NCBI GenBank assembly: GCA_050084515.1
Contig: CM114271.1
Span: 53,506,001 to 53,570,000, forward strand
Reading direction: 5' to 3'
DNA length: 64,000 nucleotides
DNA from: Blasia pusilla
Taxonomy: Eukaryota > Marchantiophyta > Marchantiopsida > Blasiales
This document shows, piece by piece, positions 25,003-35,922 of the stretch (position 1 is its first letter; each line of letters starts with the position of its first letter). Made by a program: the position numbers and the translations under genes. The notes beneath the pieces were generated by a model that saw only the letters and a list, made by a program, of their open reading frames with translations, was not told the origin of the DNA and made no database searches.

Positions 25003-26620
25003 GAGTTCACTACATCTCGCAATCGAATCGAATGACTACATCATGCCGAACGAATCACTACACATGTTGTTTCCTACAAGTCGGTGCCCCCTCTCTCTAA
25101 ACTACCTTGATCGGAATGCACCTTGAGAAGGCAGGCGCTGGAGGAGGGGCAGGGGCTCTTGTTGGTGAGAGGGTGTAGATTTTCCGATTTGCCATATAAG
25201 CTTCTCTTGACTTGTTGTTCTAGCGTGAAAAGAATGAGGAGCTTTGCTGGATAGATCCCGACACCCTTTGCCATGATTGTGATGGAGTAGTCCCAGCGAA
25301 GGTGAGAGGGTCGGCTCGAACTGAAGCTGAAGATGACTGGTGAAGCTAAGCTCTCGAGTGAGCTTAAATGTAGAGTATTACACGAATGTGCAAGGCGCTG
25401 GTGTTCGAGTGTTGTCTAATCACCGTAGAGCGAATAGCACTTATGATGTTGAGTAGGAGTAGGGACATTTCTCGTCGGACTTTGTGGACTTTCTATGAAC
25501 GTTTTCAAAAATCCGTGTTCTCTTCGATAATTCTCTTAGTAAGAAACGAATTGCTACTAGAAAAAACGAGGAAGATTATTCGACAGTTGCATTTTATCCG
25601 CGTCTCCTCTATCACAGACCTCACCCGATGCAGCGAGCTCTTGTTCTAAGATCGTCACGTTCCCCGCCCGAATACGCGAAGAAATGTGACTGCACGATCT
25701 GGATGCGTCCAATTAATTGAGTTCGCGAGGCAGCATCCCACAGTTTGAAGCACACACAGCAACAAAGATGCTGATGGAATGCAGCCATTCCACCACTGAT
25801 ACTAGACAGCTGCAGTTTATCTCGCGAACTAACAACAACCTAAAAGTCTGGAGTTCGATGCAGTTTCGATTGACTCCTCTATCCGTTTACAGAGCAGCTT
25901 CCAGATTTTCCCCGATTGTTTGGATTGCAGAGAATGCGTGGGCTACGTCAAGACTTATACAATGCTATGATCACAGAAGTGCTGCACTTCGCAGCAGGAG
26001 AAAATGAACCTTTGACTGACTGAGAAAGATTCAGCAGGAGCAATGGAAGAAACTCAGATTTTCCATTCTCTAAGGATTTTAGGGTGATGGAACTGGAACC
26101 CGAATATGCGAAATCTTCACTGTGCGCGCTCGGTGAACTCCAACGAGCTCAAGGCCTACCGAGAAGCGGTATGGAGACTCGTTGGGTCTAGAGACGAGCT
26201 AGAACTGGAGAATGTTCACAACTTTACTGTGGAATCTGAGCCTGCTGCGATCGCTCGACCGAAGAGGGAGCCGTTGAGATCGAGAACGTTTCATCTTTTA
26301 ATAGTAGAACTGGAATGCTGGAGAGATCGTTGAGCGGGAATCTCGAAGAGAACACATGCAATAGCTCGAGCAAGAACCTTCCTGTCACATGTGAGACGCC
26401 AAGTTCGAACGGCTGGGGCCCCTGTTCTCCGCGCTTTTCCATCACTTTATCGAATCGGGTACTCGGTGATAATCACTGCAAATATATAACAGGTGGAACT
26501 GTCCCAACGACGAGGTTGCTCATCTCACTTTTCCGGAGTCGGTCGTTTCGTTTCTTCCATATTCGGAACCGTTAGATCTCGTTATGCACAAGGGATGGAA
26601 CAGAGTCGGTGCGAGCATCT
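25003..26620. other. spacer between genes A and B, with possible LRR exon relics
   Basis: No intact gene. On the plus strand, 25,733-25,760 resembles exon 6 of the receptor kinases (CATCCCACAGTTTGAA matches the exon-6 text), 25,870-25,885 shares TATCCGTTTACA with exon 10 of gene A, and 26,135-26,185 resembles exon 9 (a NELKAYREAVWRL-like translation). These short matches in the expected order suggest a further, heavily decayed copy, but each is weak alone. Confidence 0.3.
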
Positions 26621-26623
26621 TAA

Positions 26624-29600
26624 CTACCCAGGCTCTGAAATGGTTCCTGCCAGCATGGTGAGCACTTGAGACATGGTGGGCCGTTTTGTAGGATCCTCTT
26701 GAAGACACCACAACCCGATTTTGGTCATGGGTATCACTTCCTCGTCTGGAGAGGTGCCTCGAAGTTCTGGTTTGAGAAGCTCCAGTAGTGCGTCTGCTTC
26801 GTACAAACTCGATCCTCATCAGGGCCCCTAGAATTCATGACCACTACTACTATTGCTACCTGGTAAGGCGCAATCTGGCTCGATGGGTGAGAATTCTCTT
26901 ACAAGTGTGGAAGAATCACAGAATTGCGAGTGAATTCTCAGACTGGCTGCTAGATAGTTCGCATCCATGTATCTATCTTTCTTCCGCCTGACAAGCAAGT
27001 GTGGCTGAGTTGCTCGAGTTTCCACTTGTATTTATAGATATAGATGCGAGAAGCCTGGGTAGATGAAAAAATAAGGCATGGATCCGAATGAAACAGGGGT
27101 GGTGAGCTCTGGAGGACTGTGGCAAGCATGGTGTTGTCTACAATAACTGGTATCGATTTTTTACTGTGGGTCACGAGTTTTCGAGAGGAAAGCTAGAGCT
27201 AAAAGAGCTGATCGATGTCTCCCCCACGTACCCAATTTCGGAGAAAGACGAGTTCTAGTTCCAGAGAGTGGTAGATGCACTTCGTACCGGCCACAATCTC
27301 AAGAACTGTAACTCCAGAAGCGTATACGTCCAGTTTCTCCGTGAACTGGCCCTACGTCGCATATTCTGGTGAAAAATGACCCCTGCGAGAATACCCAAAG
27401 AGGACACCGTGAAGAATGTGTAAAAACTCGAGAGTAAGACTACTCTCGAATCCGCCAAATATAGTCTGAAAGATCAGACCATCTTCGAGGAGAACAGAAC
27501 TCGTTTCCATTGAATCCAGATTCTGGTTCTGAATGGTTCCGAGCGATAGGCATGCATCCAAATAAATAAAATATACATATGTGAAAGAAATTGCTGCCCT
27601 TCAAGAGTGAAAGTTTTGTTCAGCTTGAGAAGGCTGAGCTGCAACGAGAACATGACAAGAATGCGTCGATGAACTTTAGCTCTTACGATGACAATCTGAT
27701 GCCGAATTCCATATTTCTAATGGCTTCCGGCCGATATACCCACTATGACAATGAATCAGCGTAAGTCGATAAGTAAATCTATTCAATTGATGTTGATGAG
27801 TTAAATAGCTTCGAAGTGTGAAGTGAGCCGCGATCTAACTCACCCCGTGATGATCTGGCCAGGTTGTCTCTCCACCAACTCAACGAATTTTTATAGTTTA
27901 GCAGAAGAAGAAACGACGAACCATCAGAAAAACAAAAGAGGGGACTCAAAGAGTCAAGTATCCAAAGGCCACAAACGGCCTTTGAGATTCTTATAGTTTA
28001 CAAGATTCTAAGGACGCTCAGCAGACGAACTCATCCCCATAACGCTTCTTGCCCAGGACGTTGTTCTCCGCATACTCGTAGACGAGGATGCGTTGCTTCT
28101 CTCGTACGCAACATCCCTTGAGTTGAATCTGATCCCGGTGATTAGCACCACTTCATTCTGGAACTCGCTCACATTCCGCCGCGTGGGGAACAAACGGTCT
28201 CTTCGCCGCAACGGTTGCACCGTCCTGGAGCACTGCCTGTTCCACTCCCGAGTGCACGCGTGGGAAACTGTCAAGATCTCCCATCGCCGTCCGGCCATGA
28301 GCCCGGATCTCCTTCTTCTTCTTGGCAGGTGGTGATCGCACATGGCGGTCTCGCTTTTCGACAGCAGGGTTTTAATGGTTTGTTTCTTCAAAGCTTATGC
28401 CACCATGAGATTGCTACAAGGAGCGAAGGGTAGTGGAAAAGACCTACAGAGGGAGGTCTCCCTAGCCAGAGGGGTTTATGGGCTGTGGGGAGAGGTTTAC
28501 TACTACCTTACGGATTGCATTCATCTTCAGTCGAGAATCGATCTCCAGAACGTGGGCCTCAAAAGCTTGGGCTTTTGAGGCCGTGGGAGATCCCGGTCCT
28601 AGACACCCACTTAGTTGTAGTGACTGGGTGTTACTAATATTTTCTATGCTGTAGGTGAGGGTACTTACTTTTTAGGCCCTTTTGCATTTCGGAGGGGTTT
28701 TAAGCTGACAACGGGAATATGTGTATGGACATAGAAAGACGTTATGAGAGAAAGGTCACCTTGTAAACAGCACAACTGCACCCTCGTCCGACTTGGTGTC
28801 GGTGGAAATCCGCTTTGAGCTCCTCAGGTTTGAAGAATGGCGGCTTCACGTGTTCCTTGGCAAGAACTGCATCGCACGGATGACCACATATCCGCGCACA
28901 GTCGAGTCAAGAGCGTACCTTCGCATTAAGTGGACGTTTCAAATTTCTCAAAGTTAATCGTCCGGTAGAATCCCCTGCAGAGCTTACAACTTTTGAGGAC
29001 ATAGACTAGCTCTACCTCGAGCTCTCCATTGATGATCATTGGTCTGTGTCGGATCGAATGAACAGAAATCGATGTGTCCAATCGCATAATCGAGGCGGGA
29101 TTGTTACCTTCTTGAATCTCACGCAGATCACGCATCCTTTTCCACATTCCCCACAAACTCAGGGCACATACGCAAGCCAACAAAGTGACGACGCTTCCAC
29201 AGATTACTGCGATCGCGATGACTATGACATCAGTATAACTTCGATTTGAGCCGACCTTCGCATCTGCACATATCACGATTTCCTCCCACCAGTGAGATTT
29301 CACTTCTCAGCGACAGATGTTCCTGCAGCTCAAATGCGAAGCTATTAGATATGTAGGATAGTAGAGTAGAGTAGATTAGATTCGATTCTTAGGGTCCACG
29401 GGAAGCCGATCTGGCTTATGGGACATCTATCTACATCTACGCATCCGACAGACACCTTCACATCTAGATTCGCTTCAGCAGCTCTCTGCAGATGACTCGG
29501 AAATGGTACGACCGTACGAGTGTCGTTGGATGACGACGACACAATCATGGAAGCTGGCGTGCTAGCCCGTGCCATATCCAGGTCCCAAGTCGACAAGTTC

Positions 29601-31452
29601 ACCTCTGTGAACTTATTATTCACGAGAATCTTGCAGCGCACTCGCACTTGATGCTAGCCAATACAAATGCGAGTCCGAATGCCCTTCCCAGTTTCCGAGG
29701 TCCTCATGTAAGAATTCTGACGGTGCTTCATTCCATAGCAACGTGAGGCCAAGGGCACTTTGGATTCCGAGCCACAAATGCAACAAGATTATTCTGGACA
29801 GCTTCAAACGTCTAGACTGAATCTCTTCCGATTTTAGCCTAAATTCCAAACTTGCTTTCATTCGTATCATTCTACGATCAGCTAACGCAGATGTGTTCCC
29901 TCTGAAGGCATTTGGAACTCAACTGTCCCCTCACCAATGACGATAAGACTTCTTATGATCATGGCGAAGTAATATACTGGAAACCTGGATCTTCCGAAAA
30001 CCCCGCCAGAGTTGACAACAACAACAGATGAGGATCTTTCCATCTTAAGATCATACCATGAGGACTCACTGTTTTACTCAAAGCTACAAAGCAGAGATGG
30101 AGACTGTCCTGTCTAGATAAAGTCCGTGTGACGATATGTGCTCCTTACAATGTTTCGAGGTTTCGGGTAAGCCAGATGCTGTCTGGAATAAGCTCATCAA
30201 GTTCATTGTTGTACAGAAACCTGCGCAGTAGATCACCATGTGGATCTTCGTGAATTCACCACCTCATTTCAAATCGTTTCCCTAAAATTACAGTGGCGAA
30301 CTAGTTCCTGAATTTCATCATTAATGAATCTGAATCTTAACACGCCCAGCTGAAGACTGCGACACGCACTCGATTCGTAACTAAATGGATACGTATCGAT
30401 TCAAATGTAGACTCAGATTTTCCATGAGAGATAATTTTCTTGTGTCACGCTCGGATTCCTACAAACCAAACATGTTCGCATTGCAATACATCAGTGGAAA
30501 ATGAGGTAGTCGAGAAATGAGGTGGATAAGGCGTTCGAGCACTTGAAATTTTGTCAAAGGTGTCAGTTTGTTGAACGCCATGTTCAGAGGTCCAGTGATG
30601 AGCTCCTTGTGAGATAAGATCCTCGAACTGGTTATTGCTGAGCGAGTTATCCTCTTTGATTGGAGCTTTGGATGATCCCATGTATGAACTGTAAGTCAAC
30701 CCCTCGAACCGGTGATTGCATATGAAATGTAGATATGCACCGATTAAGTGCAAATGTAGTCCGATGATCTAAATCTACGCAGTGAGGGAATTCTATGCGT
30801 TCTGAATGGAATACTCAGAGTGTACCGGTTGTCAAGTTTTGTTCTTATATCTGACTGAAATACTCAGACTGCACCAGTAGGGAACTTGAGATGTCTCTAG
30901 ACGACATCAGCCCACACGCATTCCAACGCGCGCACTTCACAGAGTTTCGAGGCGCTTCGAGGACTACGACTCAAATTCTGGAATCTCACCGAAAAGTGAG
31001 TTCTCTGCCAGATTCCTACATTGCAGCGAAACAGATGTGAGGACAGGTCAGTGAGCAACTTGTCATTTCCGACATTCCAACAGAAGCATGGACACATGAA
31101 TTATACTTTCGAGCTTCTGAGGAGTCGTAACCTGGATCGACATCTTCAAGTTTCACTTGCACAGTCTCTCTGAAGTTTCTGAAACTTGACAATCTCAAAT
31201 CCAAGGTAGAATCGCATGCCTCTGCAGTTACTCACTGTAGAAATCTCATGCCATTCATCAAGTTTTGGAAATACAGAGAGTTCAACGTAAAGGGCGTTCT
31301 CGGAGGTACAGCTTTCCGAGAGAGAAACTCTGATCGAGCAAGATTGGCAGTCGTCCGGTGAGACCGGTATTTGACATATCGAGGATCATCGTAAGGAGGG
31401 CAAAGACAAATCCTTGGGAAATATCCCGTTGATGCGTTTGTTCGTGAGATTT
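26624..31452 (-). pseudogene. pseudogene B: inverted, truncated copy of the LRR-to-kinase half of the receptor kinase
   Basis: Homologous exons on the minus strand: exon 5 31452-31310, exon 6 31015-30941, exon 7 start and exon 8 end about 30646-30543, exon 9 30220-30149, exon 10 from about 29633, exon 12 29263-29108 (membrane helix), exon 13 28866-28760, exon 14 about 28236-28035, exon 17 27382-27232, exon 18 about 26806-26624. Exons 1-4 (signal peptide, malectin domain) are absent; 11, 15 and 16 (including His-Arg-Asp and Asp-Phe-Gly) are missing or unrecognisable. Breaks: net +2 nt in exon 5; TAG in exon 6 (30964-30966); exon-10 acceptor AG changed to AA; glycine loop in exon 13 reads GRGCSC after an in-frame 12-nt loss; two frameshifts in exon 14 and loss of its GT donor; CAG to TAG in exon 17 (27352-27354); early stop in exon 18. 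Clearly non-functional, although several junctions and frames are still preserved. Confidence 0.9.
30543..30692. other. local inversion breakpoint inside pseudogene B
   Basis: The minus strand reads the start of exon 7 (about 30646-30620) running directly into the end of exon 8 (to about 30543). Immediately beside it the plus strand (about 30655-30690) reads the end of exon 7 followed by its own GTAAGT donor. One exon is therefore split and its second half flipped, with the junction near 30651. Confidence 0.7.
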
Positions 31453-31882
31453 CTGTGAAGCAGCGGTAATCCTGTCAGTCCATTCGACTTTTGAAATTAC
31501 CATTCGATTCCATAGATACGAAGCTCCACAGCTCCAATTGTAGATGATGCTGCAGTTGTACGAACCTCCGACGAAGATGAGATATGATCATGGGTCAGGT
31601 CATTTATTGAGACGAGTATTAGTTCGAATGGAGAGCACAAGAGTTGAATAATGCTATGAACACACTTTGAGGCAAGGACTTCCAAATGGTCCCGACGAAC
31701 CTGTGCATAGCAGGTCTTTTTTGGCATCACCAGGTATATTAGCGGCGAAACATAAATTTTACTCCCGATGTACATAGCGCATAGGCCTTACGCTATAGTT
31801 GAGTTTGGTAGGAAGAATGGAAAAACAATCTGAGAAGTGGAAGAAGACCCGAGCATGCCAAGAGATCCGAACTCGTTCCCAG

Positions 31883-31956
31883 AGAACATATTGTAGACAA
31901 GTTTGTAGGACTCTTGCGATAATGGTGCAAGAACATATTGTAGACAAGTTTGTAGG
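31883..31956. repeat. 27-bp direct repeat, 47 bp apart
   Basis: AGAACATATTGTAGACAAGT and the following TTTGTAGG are present twice, at 31883-31909 and 31930-31956. Not coding. Confidence 0.75.
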
Positions 31957-32020
31957 TTACACTTATGTTATTCGTGGTGGAACTTGAATGCTGCATACAA
32001 GCCGAGGATTAACATCTAAT

Positions 32021-32136
32021 CCAATGATGGTCATCCACAGGTCACTAATATGAAGGAGTGATGGTGTGATGTTAGACCCAATGATGGTCATCCACAGGTC
32101 ACTAATATGAAGGAGTGATGGTGTGATGTTAGACCC
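32021..32136. repeat. 57-bp perfect tandem duplication
   Basis: Two copies begin at 32021 and 32078 (CCAATGATGGTCATCCACAG...), near-identical over the full unit, which implies a recent duplication. It lies in AT-rich intergenic sequence between pseudogene B and the transposon. Confidence 0.8.
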
Positions 32137-33149
32137 GAGAGTAATATTTTAACGCGGAGTCTTATGATGAAATTAACTCATAAAGAGACAAGGAGGTCAA
32201 AGACCGTAGGTTCTCCTCAAGGAAGGTGATAAGAAACCAATGAGTAAATAATTAAGTCTTGAATAATCTTGCTATCCACAATTATAAGCGCACATGAATA
32301 CCACCGATGAAGAGTTAGGCTCTCATAGTTTGTGACAACCCATGTGATGTGATCGGGAGATGGAGTGATGACGGGGACGATGAAGGAGATTCACTTCTAT
32401 AGTTGCCTTCACAACAAACAAAATAGCCACAACAAGAGATTATCCTAGCCATACAGATGTATGTAGCTATGGGAGAGATCTGACTTTTCCTTATAAAAAA
32501 CGCTCACTATCTCAGCCAAGAAGTCTTAGGGTAGGAACTCTTAGGATGGGGTTTCATAGCTTTCAAGCTCAAAACTAGCTTCGGCAAGTTGAGGGTGTGA
32601 AGTTGAGGTGCTTTCAAGCGCAAACTACCTTCGGTGTACGCAATGGGGTTTCATAACTTTCAAACGCTAACTATCTCCGGTGTGGGAAACATCTACGTTA
32701 GAATCATGTTCTCTAATACAACTAATATTAAAAACATTATGCGTATACTCCCTATACTTATCCTATACGTATCCATGTACATACGCCTTGTACTTCTATA
32801 GTTCCCTTTTCTTCCTCTCCACTTCTACTCCCTTCCCCTCTTACATTCCATATTCATTTCTTCCTTTCCAATTCAAAATCTACTCCCTTCCCATATCCAT
32901 GCCTAGAATTATACATGTTCCGAACCAATTATGACCTCCACATATTACATTCTCTTAACATCTCTCTTCTTTTGAGTTCCTCATCCAACTTTTTGGGTTC
33001 ACTCTTTGGGTTCACTCTATGACCACCTATCTCAACCATTGTGGCGGTTGTACAACCTCAAAGATGTTATACACCACGACCCGTTCTCCATATTATTAAC
33101 ACTTCGACACTCCGAACATGTTTTCCAACTGGAAAGAGTTTTAAATTTT

Positions 33150-33335
33150 GAAATTGAGTGATGGATGATTAGTCCCTTCACTAGCGATAATTGAATGATA
33201 AATGATTAGTCCCTTCACTAGCGATAATTGAGTGATGAATGATTAGTCCCTTCAGTGGTGATGATTAAGATAACCGGCCATAATTGAGTGATGAATGAGT
33301 AGTCCTTTCACTAGTGATGATTGAGATAACGGGCC
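33150..33335. repeat. ~37-bp minisatellite, four degenerate units
   Basis: Units of the form ATTGAGTGATGAATGATTAG TCCCTTCACTAGCGATA recur at about 37-bp spacing three times, with a fourth unit displaced by a short insertion. Not coding. Confidence 0.7.
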
Positions 33336-33603
33336 AGTCCGGTATCAAATCCAGCCTGGATGGGTGAGCCAAAAAATAGTAGTTCCCGTGGTGCTAAGTA
33401 GGTGTAGCAAATAAATACGTGCTTTTATTTCGGGTGCTTTATATTTATAGTGCAAATGTGGGAAACTTTGAAGAAATTGGACTAAACTGTCAGTGAGTGA
33501 CTTACGGGAGCAAGTTGCCCATTCCCGGAGGACGCTGTTTTTCGTGACTTCCCGAGGAAAATCACAGACGAAACAGAGTAAAATAGTTAAGGCGGATGAA
33601 CAG

Positions 33604-33611
33604 TATATAAA
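33604..33611 (+). promoter_or_regulatory. candidate TATA box
   Basis: TATATAAA is followed by a C-rich segment and about 115 bp downstream by a possible splice donor (AGAG|TAAGT context). This would fit the promoter and leader of a transcript running toward 34 kb, but no protein-coding gene can be supported there. Confidence 0.25.
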
Positions 33612-35604
33612 CCCCGCGGATGATTTCATTCTCCGGTTTCTACCGCTGCCACTCTGAAGTGGAAGAGGCCCAGACAGTCCGGATAGGCTGCTACAACTGC
33701 GACTGAGATGGATTGAGAGTAAGTGCAATTGGATGTGTCAACGTATGAGCCTGTTCGCGCACACCCATCACGTTCGCACGTCCAATGGATCAATGCTGAT
33801 GGACTTAGTCAAACCCCAGAGGGTGATGATCCCTCTACGTCTTACTCCACAAGCGATGGCGAGAGCTAGGAGTTGTGAGAGTGCACTGAATCGCACGGAG
33901 TTGGTCCAACGTTCACGCCATCTGCTTGTGTTTAGCAGACACCCTCGTTTCTGTTGTTGTGACCATACATGTACTCTACGGCTGGTCTACGACTTTGGAT
34001 CCCGAAGTCGCATCGCGGAGGTGCGTGCATGGACTTTACGTGGAGGCTAATTTCGAGGCTCACAAAGTTGGCCCGATTCTCCGGAGCAAGTTGTGCTTTC
34101 GTTTCTTTCAGACTTTCGGTGTTCAGATCGTCCGGTGTCAGATTTCTATGGGAGGATCCGGCGCACGGAGGACGCAACTTCGGCGAAAGGTGACACCGGA
34201 TGATTCAAATACGCCGAGGGAAACTTCAAGTCCACGCACTTTACCAATGGCCGGCTCCACTTTCGGATCGCAAGAGCAGCAGTGACTCAAGACTCAAGTT
34301 GGATTTCGCTGGTAGTCGTGAATTGTGTCCAAAAAGACTCCAGAAGTAGTAAAAGTGGTCGAACCTCACGTCCATTGGACTTCGAGGTCAACTCGACTAC
34401 AGTCCGAATTTCTGGACTTTTCTTTTTCTTTTTTCGATAAGAGACAGAGGAGCGGTGGCTATGGTGCAGTTGACTCGAAGTTCCTTTCTGCTCTGTAGTG
34501 TACAAACGTTCAGAATTATAATATGTTTTTTCAAGATGAGCTGACCCTGGACGATCGATACAAACCAGGATGCCGGCCATTTTTCGTGGGAACCGTTACA
34601 TTCCAGGCGTCTCACAGCCGGGAACGGTTAATGCCGATCTTTCGAAGTTCGAACCGGTTTCGTGAACCCCATGAATAAAAAAATGTGTCTTGGTCGACGA
34701 AAGACTTGGGTCTCGGTCGACGCTAAACGGTATGACAACTAAATAAGACGGTCGAGACTCTAGAGAGCCTCAGTTCCAAGGACCACAGATTCAGCGGCGG
34801 TAGCGATTCACTAGCGAACGTGCTATGCACGAGCTCCTAGCTATTCCCTTTTAGATATTTGATCAACTTTTTTTTCTCTCCGTGGACTGTTCAGGGGAGA
34901 ATCGGGGTTACGTGGCAGAGGAAGAAGAAGAGTAATTTAAAATTTACCGACTCAAAAATTTACCGACGGAATACAGTGGTTCTCTTTTGTATTAGTATCT
35001 AAATAGTCTACATCGGGAAAAATTAAGAAGTTACCGCCCCGGAATGAACCGGTTCTCACTACAAAACTACCCGTACCCGGTTTTCAAGCTATCTTCTCAT
35101 TTCTATCGTCCTTATATGTCATAAATATCGTCCACCTGGTTTCCTCGCATCTAGGATTCTAGGTGCCTTCCGGATTCTTTTCTCCCCGCTCACTCAACAT
35201 GGGGAGAGCTGAGAGCTGGAGAGCTGGACGGCTAATTGAAAGTCTCCCTTTCCTTATGTCCGGGAAAAAATTTCCCGAAAATAGAGTGCTTAAGTTTTAG
35301 ACTGGAAAAATACCGTTGACCTAGAGGCATACAAGTTATGCACTCACATGTACGCCATTGATTCATTATTATATTTAGAACAAATAGTGAGGAGGGCAGT
35401 CATAGAGCACACTCCGTTGTTGGTACGCGAACTATTTTGGACTGCTTTAGTTAGGCCTCATCTAGTCATTAATCACATGGGAAAAAAAGGCATCATCTGT
35501 CCTCCTTTAGCCAAGAGATTTTCTCATTACACATATACAAGAAGAACAAAAGTTATGTTATGAAGATGTTTATATAGATCATGTCCCAAGCTCCGGTTCC
35601 TACG

Positions 35605-35613
35605 TTCAAAGGA
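35605..35613. repeat. left target-site duplication of the Mutator-like element
   Basis: TTCAAAGGA, identical to the 9 bp directly outside the right end (51381-51389). Nine base pairs is the standard target duplication of Mutator transposition. Confidence 0.93.
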
Positions 35614-35700
35614 CGGGTATTTGCTTAAGTGGCCCCCTGCCCTACTTATGTTGCTTAAGTGGCCCCCCTATGAAATCTCTTGCTTGAACGGCCCCTATGA
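35614..35700 (+). repeat. left terminal inverted repeat
   Basis: About 85 bp match the reverse complement of 51295-51380 with only scattered mismatches. Three copies of TTGCTTAAGTGGCCCC, the last degenerate, start at 35621, 35651 and 35680, i.e. about 30 bp apart. Such phased subterminal motifs are candidates for transposase binding sites. Confidence 0.9.
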
Positions 35701-35922
35701 ACTGCCACGTCAGAGTTCCCACCGGTTGGTACAAATGTTCTTCTACGTAGTTACTGTAGCCCAAAATTTTTGGATATAGGAACAGTCCCGAGTTAGGGTT
35801 TGTCACTTTCGAGTTAGGACTGTTGATCATGCAAATCGTGATCAACACTCGTACTTACACTCTCTGGCACATGTTAATTTGTTTACTAATCAGTGTTTAC
35901 TGTTCATAAGCTTGATTATAGA

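Larger units (their letters stand above)
31960..35604. other. intergenic, left of the transposon
   Basis: Apart from the minisatellite, the 57-bp duplication and the TATA candidate listed separately, nothing is recognisable. 32.7-33.1 kb is T/C-rich. Frames at 33.7-34.3 kb overlap on both strands and show no domains. Confidence 0.4.
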
